A stretch of 64,000 nucleotides of DNA, from positions 658 to 64,657 of the forward strand of contig WBMZ01011686.1 of the NCBI GenBank assembly GCA_013400975.1. The letters are read 5' to 3'. Below are positions 13,177 through 24,968 of the stretch, one piece after another; the first letter of the stretch is position 1; each line of letters opens with the position of its first letter. Below the pieces are notes generated by a model. That model did not search any database. It was not told where the DNA came from and was given only the letters and a program-made list of their open reading frames with translations. A program made the position numbers and the translations under genes. The stretch comes from Atrichornis clamosus (Eukaryota > Chordata > Aves > Passeriformes > Menuridae).

Positions 13177-16100
13177 CATATCAAAGTGGTTGTTAGCCTA
13201 TATTTTGGATGCCGTAATCTCAGAAGAAGTGTCCATTGCTGTAAATTCCTTTAGAATATCATCTGAGTCTCCAGATTAAATCTCTGCAGTCACAAGTAAA
13301 AGGAGTTGCTGAGAGTCTCCTAATATTAGAGGAGTGAGCAAATGAGTTCTGTATTGTGGGTTAGGCATAAGCCAGACAGTGAAAAGGCTCCTGGAAAAAT
13401 TCTAAACACTTCATTGCCATGAGTCAGTGGGAATAGTGGCAAGGAGGGAGAACGGAACAAAGTCCTTGAGGTTATGTTTACTCCATGCTTCCATTAACTG
13501 TGAGATTTGAGGTCACAGAGTGAAATTTCTCACTCTTCTTTAATTTCAGGAAGAACAAACAAGTGTCCCAAATAATAAATAAAAAAGATTCAGTCTTTTT
13601 CCTAAAAGACAACTGTGGTGTCAATGATCTTGTCAGAATATCTCTTAATATTATGTCTGTTTTTGACAGTCGGAAATCCCAGTGGCAGGAGAAATGTGTT
13701 GAATTTCTCAGGATGAATCTGTTCCTTTTCCTGTTCTTTTACTGTCCTGTTTGTCCCTAAACTACCACATCCATGAAGTGCACAGTCAAGTTCAACAAAC
13801 AGCATTTGGAGCACTTCCTTCATGACAAGAGGGGACAAGTTCATGCTTTGGTTCAGGTATCCCTAAATCTCAAGTGGGACAGAATCTTCCAACTAACAAG
13901 CCTGAGGGGAACATCCCCACCCTCAAGGCAGAAAAAAACAACCTACACAATCCAAATAATACTTAGAATTTCTGTGTATGCTTCTGAGCTGATTCTGAGT
14001 ATAAGGGAATTAGGGCGATTCTAATTTCCATTAGCAATGTAAAAATATTTTTCTTAAGTTTTCAGGATATTCTCATAATGAAAGAATGCCATAATATCTA
14101 GAAAGAGAAGTAAATGGCTAGAAGCAGATTTTGAAGTATCTCTAACCAAGTTTCTCTTATTTCCTGCTTGGTAAGGAACAGTCATTCCTGTTGCAGAAAC
14201 TTAACCAAGGACTTTGCAGAGAGGAGGATTGCCATGCCCTTCCTACAGATTCTGAGGTGACCTCATTTGACACGAGTGCAGCATTGGTTGGTCTTCCTGT
14301 GTTCTGTACAGTTGTTCCCAACATGAACAGGCATTGCACTATGGCAAAAATTCATTTAAGAGCCAACATCTTCAAAGTGATTTTACTTGTGGTGAGATGT
14401 GCCAAAACTTCATGGTCAATAAAAAGCAAATAGTTTGGAAACGAACATATCTTCATGTTTATTTGGAGAAGTATTATACTTCTGGATTAAAGAGCTCTGA
14501 TACATCAAATGTAACAAAAAAGCTCTACAACACCACAGAATATACAATTAAAAAAAAAATCACAGACTGGGTTTCATTATAGTTGGTCTTTTAAGCTAAA
14601 GCACTCAGTACTTGATAACATTTTTGCCCATGTAGTTTTAAATGTAGAGGAGCAGGACCTATCTCATGTCCAGAGCTGCATCAAAGTCAGTGGAATAGAG
14701 CACCCACCTGAGTGTGCTTCGTTTTGGGAGAGGAGTCAAACGGGTGAAAGGGAAGTAATTCAGCTTCCCCCCTTCCTAGATTGAGTGGCTGGACAGGCAC
14801 TGCCTCCCCAGTTTTTTTGCTCATGCTGTGTTTGTGGTTAGTGCAGTTTTTCTGCATTATTGTTTCCCAGGTTTCTTGTCCATATTGAATATCTATATCG
14901 GGGATTATTTTTCCCAGATGTATTAGCTGGTGTTTTTCCAAAGTGAATTTCACTTTATTTTCTGACCATGTAAGGAATTTGCTTAGGTTCCTTTGTATTA
15001 TTTCTGACTTTACTGCTGCTCAGAATTCTCTATTTAATATCCTCAGAAGATGTTATCTATATGCTATTTTAATCATTAGATCATTAAGGAAGTTATTAAT
15101 GTCTGGACCAAATTGATTCTTATATCTCACTGGCATTTCTTTCCAGTTGGATACTGTGAGATTTTTATCCTTTTATTTCTAGACTTTTTGGCAGTCCTGT
15201 GTTTCTCAGCCTCTTCTATTCAAGAAATTGGAGTCTGTTTTAAATGTAGGACTTTGAGGGAAAATTGAAGTGTGATTCATTCTGGGATAGAGTAAACTTC
15301 GTAAATCTGATCACAGTCAAAATTGAAGCTGTGTTGTAATCATTGCATATGTATCTTCATGTGGATTTCAATATGCTGTCTTTTGTACTTTCATTTGTAC
15401 AGTAGTAGTTCTTAAATGATAAATTATTAAGTAAATATTTTCCTAATGGAATGTGCTTTCTATTTTTGTATATCATCTTGAGAACAGAATGTAATTCCTT
15501 TCTGTAGGGTCAGCTATTTGAAATACTTGCCTGTGTTTGTTCTAACTGCATAATCTATAATCCTCAATATGTCTTTAATCCACTTTATCCCCTACAGAAC
15601 TACATCTTGGGAATAGGGAAAAATATAGTGTGATAGATAGTATCTAAGGGTATAAACTTTTGGGTATAAAGATTAAATTAACTTCTGAGATCAGTATTGA
15701 TAGATTTTGGCAAATAACAGATAAATGACTAGTTAAAAAAATAAACACTACTCATATTTTCGTGCCTATGGAATGAACAAATAATAAGTAACAAAGAGAT
15801 TTTGTAGTATTACGTATCTGGAAATAAAATAAAATGTACCACTTGGCTAATCTTAAACATCTCCAGTGTTAAGGCTAAGGAATTGATTTATTTTCTGTTA
15901 ATTCTTTATTGCTCTTTTGTGAAGCTGAATTGAACTTAACCTCTGTGTGCATGACTAAGGCAGGAATCAGAGTACGCATTTCTTAGCACTGACCACTTGG
16001 GAGTGGATGCATTACCCTGAGCAAATTCAGCCACGGGTTCAAGGAGGGGGATGTGTGCATTCACACACGTGTCTGGAAGTCTGTGCTTGGAGAAATGAGT

Positions 16101-16823
16101 GTGTCCGGGGGTTGGTGAGTGTGGCTTTGACACTTTGGGGTGCTGGTTTTGTTAAGGATTGCTCAAAGACTTTCTGTGTGATTTCTTCATGAGAGAAAGG
16201 GAAGAGAAAAACTCCTGACAAAAATTGTGTGTAGCCTACATGTATTAATAGGCAAAATGTGACCCTTTAGCAAAATTATTGAGGGTGTGTATTTTGATGG
16301 ACTTGATAAACTATACATCTTAAAGTAATAGAATAGTGTAGTCCAGTCATCAACAATTGGCTGTCAACATTTCAGGAGTTGTTTGGATTTTGTGTGGTTT
16401 GTTTTTAATTTATTCATTTATTTATCTAAATTTTTGTGTATTTAACCTCAGACTGGTTGTTTTTGTGTGCAAATTTTAGGTAGAATATTAGGTGTTGAAG
16501 TGTTAGATGCAAATACAGCTGATTTCTACCGTCACCCCCCTGCAAGTGTTGCTTTTATATGTTTTGGTAACTGACAGCATTTGAAGATCCTTAAATAAAA
16601 CACGTTGTCAAAGGTCAGGTTTCTGTATTTATTTGTCTAATAAAGGTACCATTTGTTAGGGGATGATGGACTTGTCACTTAACCTAGTGACGAATAATCT
16701 GATTTTATAAGGTGTTTAGGGAGTGGGGATAGTGATCATATTAAATGGCAGACTTGCACAGCGCGGTCTTGTGTTAATGAAGCCACACTGCACAGCAGGC
16801 CTGGATTCAAACTCCACCAATAT

Positions 16824-16844
16824 TTCTTTTTTTTTTTTTTTTTT
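16824..16844. repeat. Poly-T tract
   Basis: An essentially uninterrupted T run in the large intron. On the minus strand it reads as poly-A, but I see no gene-like sequence upstream of it that would make it a processed pseudogene tail. Confidence 0.85.
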
Positions 16845-19800
16845 GGCTTTAAGTAGTTGGTGTTGAACACAAATATTCCTGGTTTTGTATTTGAGAAGTA
16901 GTAAGATGATCAGCAATATTAACTAAATCTGGCTCATAAGTTCTAATGTTTGTTCTTACAAATGGAACGTGCATAACACTGAAAAAAACACGTTCTTATA
17001 ATACTAAACAGAAGAAAAAAGTTAGTGTGGAATTTCAGGATTCTGTATTTGTAAGACTTGGGAGAATCCTTTGAGGAGGTGTGAGTCGCAGGGAAGTTTA
17101 TTTGCATGAGATTTCCTTTATGGACAAAAAAAAGAAGGTACCGTGTAAAGCTCCCTGTCTACTGTATGCCCTTAAAAATTATTCCCTCTGATCCATTCCC
17201 TGGAGGAGATGGGAACTGGCTAACAGGGCAGTGAGTGATTCTGAACACTGAAATATCTGTTTTACCACCTGCATATGCCACTGTGATGGCATCCATGTGG
17301 CTGCAGAGAGGGAGGGCCTGCATTTTATTTTTTCCAGTGAGGAAGTAAGTGGGATTTCACATTTTTTTTCCTTTCAGACAACAAGAAGTTTTCTACCAGC
17401 TTCACTGCTTAAATTCATGTTGTGCTCTGTGTGCTGCCATACCATTTTCAGTAAAAGAGCAGTTGCATGGAGACAAAGAGGCTGCTGATTTAAGTCTCAA
17501 TAGAGAAGTCTGTTAGGCTTCAACTGTGGGAGGATGCTAAATGTAGCTCAGAGGTTGGCAGATGCTACCTGGACCAAAACTACTTGAAAATATTAAGCAG
17601 CTGTTTAGTAGGTTTGCCTAAAAAAACCCCATTTAATCACTGGAAAAATTACTGGGACAGATATGACAGAGGACTTTTGGTTTAAAAATGTTCTTACTGT
17701 CTGGATATGATTTGCTGTTGATGTTGAATAGAAAAAGCCAGAGTTCAGCTACAAATATTTTGCTAGTGTTGGTGTGAGCGGAAAGGATATCCAACCCCAA
17801 GCCCTATTTTCTCTTTCCACCTGTCTTAAATTTTTGTTTTAAATTATGTCTGTTTATGCAACATTTTGAACTTTGTTTTCAAAGTGGGTAATACTGTTTC
17901 TGATCATGATTATGTAAGTTAAGCTGGAAGCTCTGGAGTGGTGTCTTCTGAAGTTTTCAGAAAGCTCAGTGTATCTTTTAATGTTTTTCTAAACTAACAC
18001 CATGAAAATTTACCTAAAGGGTTTATTTTGTGCTGCAACCGTAAGTGAGGTAGGACTGGGCCTGGATTTCTACTGAGTGTGTGTAGAGCTCCATGGATGA
18101 TCCAAGAGGGGAAGTTTTCTTCATCCCTACATGACCTTCCTCTGCAGGTTGGATAATCCTGGGAGCTGCCCTGGTTTCTCACCTTGTTGCTGAGCCAGAG
18201 TTTAAAGGCTCTTTTTAGCCATTTCATTCCTGACCTGTGAGATGCTGTGTGGGACATGTGAAATGAGCTATCCCGGTATTTTTTTTTTTCTCTTTTGGCT
18301 GGCAGAGAGGAGAGATAAAAAAGTTATGTGAAGCTGTTGTGCAGCCTGAGTAAACACAGAGAAAAGGCCTGAGGAATCCATTGCTCCGGACCAGGGTAGT
18401 TGATTTAAACAGGGAGTATGAGCTGATTCATTTCTCAGTGCAGTTCCCTTTATGACCCCGTGTTCCATGGGGACAGCTGATGAGAGGAACTCTATGCTGG
18501 GTTGTTAAAGAGTTAACATCAAGGGAAACAGTTTTGTTTCAGAAGCGGAGGTTTGCACACGTGTGGGTATAAGCGTTTCCAGTAGAGCACATTTGATACT
18601 TAACCTGCAAAATGTCAAAAGAGGTGATTAATGTTTTGTACCTTTGGAATAGGTTTAATTTTGTGTGCCTGAAGCTTCTAGCAGGTGCTATAGAAACGGG
18701 GAAAAACATCATCTTTTCAGCGTGTTGCACTCATAGTTCACATTGAGCCACAAAATAATATTCAAATGAACGACAATCTCTTGTTTGAATCTAAATGGAA
18801 AATGCAGTTTTCCACGGCCTACTTATTCTAGAAATGATCATTTCATTGTAGGCAAATTTAACTAAAACCTAGGAGATTTCTGCAAAATTATATGAAAGAA
18901 AAAGATAATACTATTCACTTTTAAAGTGAGGCAAAGAAATGACAAGAGATTTTTCAGAGGGTTTATGTTGATCTACCTCGTGTGCTAGTTCTGCTTCTGA
19001 GAGAAAGGGATTTTGAGTTTTCATAAATACATTCTTTGTTGTTTGATTACTATTTTTTGTTACTGCACTATATAGTAATATGGCCAAAATTTCTGTATAC
19101 ACAGTTTCACAGATTTCAGGGTTTTTTTTTTTCAGAATTTATAACCGTTTATTTCAGAAAGAGTGCACGTTTGCCCACATGAAATGGTTGCTTTAGAACT
19201 CTCCTGGTGTTCCCTTGCTGTTTGATAGGGGTGGGTTTTGTGGCCTAGGTCAACCTTTTGCTTTGTCTGTGAACACCAGCCGAAATTTGAGTTCTGAGAC
19301 AGCAGAAGATTACTTTGTGTGTAACAGCTAGATAGGGTTATCATAATTAAGAATGATCAGGCATTTTAGCATCTGTTATTAACCAGAGTGTACGTGTGTC
19401 ATCTTCACAGAGCAAATGAGGGTGATTTGTTTCCTCTGAGGTGTGACAGAGGCATCAGTGTTAGTTCTGGCTGGGGGCCTGGTGAGATCAATATAAGGTT
19501 GCATTGTGGACATACTTGCAGCAGCTGTAGGAGAATAAGAGAGATGTAGACCCATTAAATTATCAAAGATCCAGAGAAAATGCCATTTGCAATACAATTT
19601 TAAAAATCTGTTTGATTAGTTTATTGAGAAGCTCATGAGCAGATATGGCCATAGTGTCTTATGGGGAGAAAATACTGGTTAAATACAAGAAGAACTGATG
19701 CTGTTGGCCAAAGCCAGGAACCATGTGATTTTAATAGTGAGGAAAAGTCTGTGCTGGCAGGAACTTTTTAAAGTCATGATAAATTCTCTGTGAGTTTCCT

Positions 19801-21413
19801 AAAAGTTGTGACTCGATTTGGAGAGTTACGTTGCAGTTGAACACACGTTACCAGGTTAATTCGTGAAGGGTTGCTTCTGTGGGTAATCTTAAGGACTGTG
19901 CTCATTTAGGTTAAACTACCTGCTCTGGTAGCCCCTTTCCTAAATCTGCAGCTCTTAGACACCAGCTTTCCCCACTTGAGAAGCTGTGAAAACTGTTGGA
20001 AAGGAACTGCAGTAAGGAATTTGGGAAGAAAAGTGGAGCTTTCATGAGTTAGACTAGTTGGATGTTTCCTTGGAGGCATTCGGCTTTGTTATTCCCTCTG
20101 CTCTGTATATCTTTGCTAATTGTTGAGAACTGCTTGCTGTTTTTGCTGCTTAGCCTGAGACACTGGGTGGTGATGTACAGAATGGATGATGACTCAAAGT
20201 GCAAGTGAACTTGGTGGGAACGAGTCCTAACCACCACACAGCGCCAAGTAAACATTCAGAAAAATCAGGATGTCTCTGGTTGGGCATTGAGAATTAATGG
20301 ATGCTTTTAATCTGACTCTTTTTATTTCTCAGTGTTCTTTTAAATTGGTATCTTGTGAGTAATACAGCATAAAAATGACAGTCTTAAAAAAATTTTGTTA
20401 TTGTCAGGTTTGAGGAAAAACAAGATAAAAATTAATCTACTACATTATGCAAACTCTTTAAGATTCACTGCTTTTATTACAGCTATGTAACTGAAAGATT
20501 GCTCTAATTTTATTTTAATAGAAACAAATCTGATTGAATTATTTCTGTTTTTCTTTTCAAAAATCACAGACTTATCACAAACCCTTTAAAAAGTCTTGAT
20601 TAGAGGTGATGAAGTGCCTAGCGAAATTCAAGTATCCATACTGGAGCAGTGTTGCTTCATTGATTCATCTTGAGTGTGAAGACTTTTTCTTTTCAATCAG
20701 ATTCTGGGGTTTTTTTAGTAATAACATTTTAAAATTAATTTTTCTGGTTTTTCATATAATACAGTAATTCCTGATTTCATTATGCGAAATTAATTTTCTT
20801 TGCAAAAAGTACTGTACAGTGTGGAGTTTTAAAAAATTTTTAAACTGAAATTGATCATTCTGTTGCTTCACCAGATCTTTTTCTTCTCCTTAGCACATTT
20901 TAGCAAGGCTCACCAGGTTAAAGAAAGGCCATAGATTTAAAATAATTTTAAACTGCGATCCTGCTTAAGCTCTTCTATTTTCTCACTTCCTGACTGAGCA
21001 CAGCTATCTTTGCCTGCCCTTTCTCCCTCTTTTGTTTACTGCTGAGGACAAGGCTGATACCACATATATTGGAGATCCTCACTGTTGGCTGAAAAGGGTT
21101 CAGTAGCAAATGCCTTATCTTAGGGAATATTGAACAACACATCCCTACGCTGTGAAGTGATCTTTTATGGCATGAAAAGATTTATCTGTGTGGACTTTCA
21201 GTGTTTATGCTACTAATTTGGTAGTGTAGTGTGCAGTAATTTACTGTCATGTATATGTTACATGCTCATACATTTACTTCGTCCTTCTTAGGCATTTGCC
21301 TTCCCATTTCCAAACAAATGTCTCCAGAATAGTCAAGCAGATCATTGAAGGTAAAAGGGAATGGCTGCCCTTACAGAAGTGAGTGAGACCTTAATGGTGC
21401 TGCTGATAAGATT

Positions 21414-21434
21414 AAAAAAAAAAAAAAAAAAAAG
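21414..21434. repeat. Poly-A tract (21 A)
   Basis: A 21-base A run followed by a purine-rich 'ggaaggcaaagaaagg' stretch. It is the longest homopolymer noticed in the window. No retrocopied gene is recognised just upstream, and no flanking target-site duplication was seen. Confidence 0.85.
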
Positions 21435-21839
21435 GAAGGCAAAGAAAGGTTTCCTGTCTATTTTGTATGAACTCCTTAAAACTTTTTGATTATTTTTTAA
21501 TGAATTAAATTCCATTTAATGAAAAATGGAACTATATGCTGATGAATCTGAAATGTATGGAGATTTGATATATATATCTCTCTATACTTAAATACACTGA
21601 TCTAAACATTTCATGCATATCAGTGAATTGCTGTTCAATGTATCTTGTTGAAAAATGGTTATGCTCTTGTTCTCTGAAAAGAAAGGTTTGTAATTCGAGT
21701 CTGCCTTTTAAGAGTTTCCTCCAACATTGTCTAAAGGTAGAGTTTGGAAAAGGAAGTAAACTGCCAAAATACAGTTCGGTGTCGAAGCCAGCAAATAATA
21801 AAATTACTCAAAAGAAATAGTTGCTCTTATTTTGAAAGC

Positions 21840-22260
21840 GAGTCAGAGTGGAGAGCTTGCTTTATGCACAGTTGCTATTGGCTGCACAAACCCCTCGTTT
21901 CTGCGGCTAATGATAGATAGGAATATTAATAACATAACTCATTCCCCGTCGTATTTTGCTGCTTAATCATCTTGTTTGGCACACCCCCGGTCATGTTGTG
22001 CATGGCCGTAACTCAGGAAAGAAAACTCACTCGGGTGCTGGTATTCCAGTCCGGTAATCAAAGAGGCTGGGATTATGCAGATGATGAAAGGACTGGCCGG
22101 CGTGTGTTTATCCAGGAAAACTGGAGTGAAGTCACAGTGGGGAGCTGAGAGCTGCCTTCCGTGCCGGGCCATGGCCGCCGCTCCTGCGTCACTGCCTTAA
22201 GGATCCAGGGTGGGTAAGCAGAAACCGGGAGCGCTCCCGGGCTCGCAGACCTGTGTCAGC
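21840..22260. promoter_or_regulatory. CpG-rich intronic patch, candidate enhancer or alternative promoter
   Basis: The patch stands out from the AT-rich intron. I count about 11 CpG dinucleotides between 22081 and 22250. It contains an inverted CCAAT box (ATTGG at 21877), a CRE-half-site-like TGCGTCAC near 22185, and an ATG in good context at 22171 that opens a nine-codon frame ending at TAA 22198. A donor-like GTAAGC follows at 22214. Together these could be a distal enhancer or a non-coding alternative first exon with a short upstream open frame. This is inferred from composition and short motifs only. Confidence 0.35.
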
Positions 22261-22741
22261 AGGATTGCTTCAAGTTTCCGCCACCAAAAACTCCAGCTCC
22301 TACAAAGCCTGTCATAATGTTCTCTTCCCGTGTGCTGTTGCCACTGTCAAAAGTAGTATTTCAGCGAGGTTGATAATGTTTTGTTGGAAAATGCTTGGTT
22401 ACGTTAACATAGATTGGAAAGATAGAGGGGCTCTAGCATGAATCTAAATGCCAATAGAAGAGAAAAGGAGTAAGTTTTCTTGTTTTCCTTAATTTTTTTT
22501 TAAGTACAGTTTTAAAATCTAAACCTAACATTTCTTCAGAGACTAGAACTGAACCCTGTGAATTGATTGTAATTCAAAATGTCACTAAATTAGTCTGGAT
22601 AACTTCTGAAAAAGATGTGGAGTAGTAAACAATTGTTCGGCTTGATCCTAAGGATGGTTTAGTTGAGGGGCACTGTAAAGGATAAAATGATGAGAGGATA
22701 AAAGAAAATACCTAAAACAAATCACAGGGGAAGTTAAATTT

Positions 22742-22836
22742 GCTTGGGTTTTGTTTGGTTGCTTTTTTTGTTTGTTTATTTGTTGGGGATTTTTTTGATT
22801 TTTGTTTTGGGTTTTTTTGGTTGTTTTGTTTTAAAA
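22742..22836. repeat. T/G-rich low-complexity tract
   Basis: About 95 bases made almost wholly of T and G on the + strand, built from GTTT and GGTTTTTT words. Similar shorter tracts occur at about 8345-8410, 38258-38320 and 60380-60435. All have T and G on the gene's coding strand. Confidence 0.75.
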
Positions 22837-23117
22837 AAATCAAGTCCTTTCCCTCTCTTGATTTTTAAATGGAATTTGATCTTTAAATAGTGTAGGTTCT
22901 TCCAAGAGACCCATGATTTTTTGTGAAGTGGTTTCCATGCTCTTGTCAATGCATGAATAACAAATAATAGAATGGGTGGGGAGGAAGTTGATTGTAATTT
23001 GACTTAAAAGCATGAATGTTTTGACCTCAACGATTGGCAGTTTGAAAAGAATGATTTGCTGTGCTGTTTGTGTGAGCATTGGGTTGTTTAGTGTTAATCA
23101 CCATCCAGTTATGAATA

Positions 23118-23144
23118 TAATTCACTTGTTAGACAAGTGAATTA
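23118..23144. repeat. Perfect 12-bp inverted repeat with 3-base loop
   Basis: TAATTCACTTGT, loop TAG, ACAAGTGAATTA. Both arms carry a CAAGTG core, a motif bound by NKX2-type homeodomain proteins and by T-box-like factors, so the palindrome holds two such sites in opposite orientation. Whether it acts as DNA or RNA is unknown. Confidence 0.8.
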
Positions 23145-24843
23145 GACTACAGGCTAGTGCTGGACTTCTAAACATACCTTCAGTAAGCACTCAGGTTAAA
23201 AGGAGGGATGTTATTTGGAGTGCTGTGTTGATGGAAAGGAGCTATATTTGTCTTGTGGAAATACTCATCTTGTGGATGTAATGAAGGTAAGGCTCTTCAA
23301 GTTGGAGAGGACTGAAAAAATAAGGAATTTTTAGTATAGTTTCTTATGTAGTTAGAAGGTGATACTTTGTGAGATACTATTTTGAGTGACTAATTGTGAA
23401 ATTTTCATGTATAAACAAAGGATAAGGTTGTTGGGTTTTTCTTTTTGGTGGGATGTTGTTGGTTTTCTTTGCTTTTTCTAATTGTTTATATTTAGGCTCT
23501 ACATTTTGAGTGGGACAGTTTTTGGTTTGGTTTATAACTTGACTACTTTAGCAGCTGATACCAGATATTTTGTTTATGCTTGCTATAACAAAGCAGTGGA
23601 CTCAGAGGAAAGATGATTCATATTTTTTTAAATGATACTTTCATTTCTTGTTTTTAGTGCTTTATGAGACAGTGAGTGGAAATCAGATTGAGATATAACC
23701 TGATCCTATCTACAGAGTTCTCCTAGGTTTGAGAGGCCCAAAATCTGAAGACGAGTAGGATCCGTTCCCATGTTGTAACAGTTTTTCTTCCATTTCAGAA
23801 TTAAAACCAGTTTTTGTGTTATTCAGAAACAAATTTCATTTGGTTATATTAGCACTTTGCCTGATTAAAGATTGCTGAATCAAGTTCAGTATTTGAAAGG
23901 TGAAGGGAGATGAGTGTTACTGTTTGTGTTACTCTGGCTGGTGTGTTTTGTGGTAACATTTTATTAATAAGGCAAGGGCTGATTGCTGTATTTGAAGGAT
24001 GTTAAGAGGGACTGTATTTGTATTCAAATTCAAAAGAGATTTTTATATTTTATTTTTTGCCCTTTTTTTTTTTAGCCGAAGGTAAGACAAGTTTTGAAGT
24101 TGTCATTGAACAGGCTAGGGCCCGAGTTGGTTCTCCTCCAGTTGGAGGTAGAGAATTATGTGCAGAATAAAAGTAAAATTTACTTTGAAAACCAAACTAG
24201 AATTACAGTTTTCAGAGTTTTTATATGAAAGAATTTTTTTTGGAAAATCCAGAAGATTTCGTACCCGTCGTGTTCTTAAATATTTTCATAGTAATAAATT
24301 ACTGTGTTTCAATTTGGTTTAAGAAAGGACATCAGCATTACTTATTAGGCATAATTAAAAAGTGGCTTAATTTCAAAATACCAGTCCAGTGGGAATTTTG
24401 TATACCTCCAGAGTATTCTACTCATGGACATTGAGAAAAGATAAAGGGTTTCAAGTAATATAAGTCAGGCATTTTTTTGTGGTCATAGGGTTGTTTTGTT
24501 TTTCTTCCCCTCCACCCCCCAAACATTTCCAAACAGTTCTAAACTTATTCTTTCTATGGATTTCAATGAGTTCATTACTTAAAATAAGAAAAAAAGCTTC
24601 CTGTTTTTTGTTGTTATTGTGGTTGGGTGGTTGTTTTTTATTTGTTTTAAAGGCTCAGGGAGCCCGGAAACATTAAATGACCAGTGATTGTTATCTGAGA
24701 CATACCCGAGAGTAAAGGGTTAATGGCAGCTTGCGAGGTCCTGCCAAGGAAAGGTAGGGTGATCAGGAAAGGGGGAAAACGGAGGGAAGTTTGTTGCTCA
24801 GTCCCAGAATCAGGAAGCAGAGAGGAACTGGACAGACCTGTTG

Positions 24844-24968
24844 TATAAGAGGAGCTGGGCTGTGTCAGGTGCAGGGCAGGGAATTAAGAGCTCACTGATA
24901 CCGGGATGAGCTGGGCGAGCACAGAGGGGCGCAGGGAGCTCTGCTCGGGCCCGTTTAATTCTGCAGGT
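24844..24968 (+). promoter_or_regulatory. PPP2R5E: Candidate internal promoter and alternative first exon of PPP2R5E
   Basis: A TATAA box lies at 24844-24848. About 60 bases downstream, an ATG at 24906 opens a frame of 20 codons (MSWASTEGRRELCSGPFNSA) plus one G, ending exactly at a CAG|GTGAG donor at 24966/24967. The single leftover G is the phase required by coding exon 2, whose first two bases complete GAC (Asp53). Splicing to 40695 would therefore give a B56-epsilon whose first 52 residues are replaced by 20 others. The surroundings are GC-richer than the rest of the intron, with five CpGs between 24901 and 24953. The transcription start and exon start are guesses (about 24870-24880). Chance could explain the phase match, so this is a hypothesis. 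Confidence 0.3.

Noticed and set aside
21414..21434. Poly-A tail of a processed pseudogene
   Set aside because: No gene-like sequence precedes the A run and no flanking duplication was seen.
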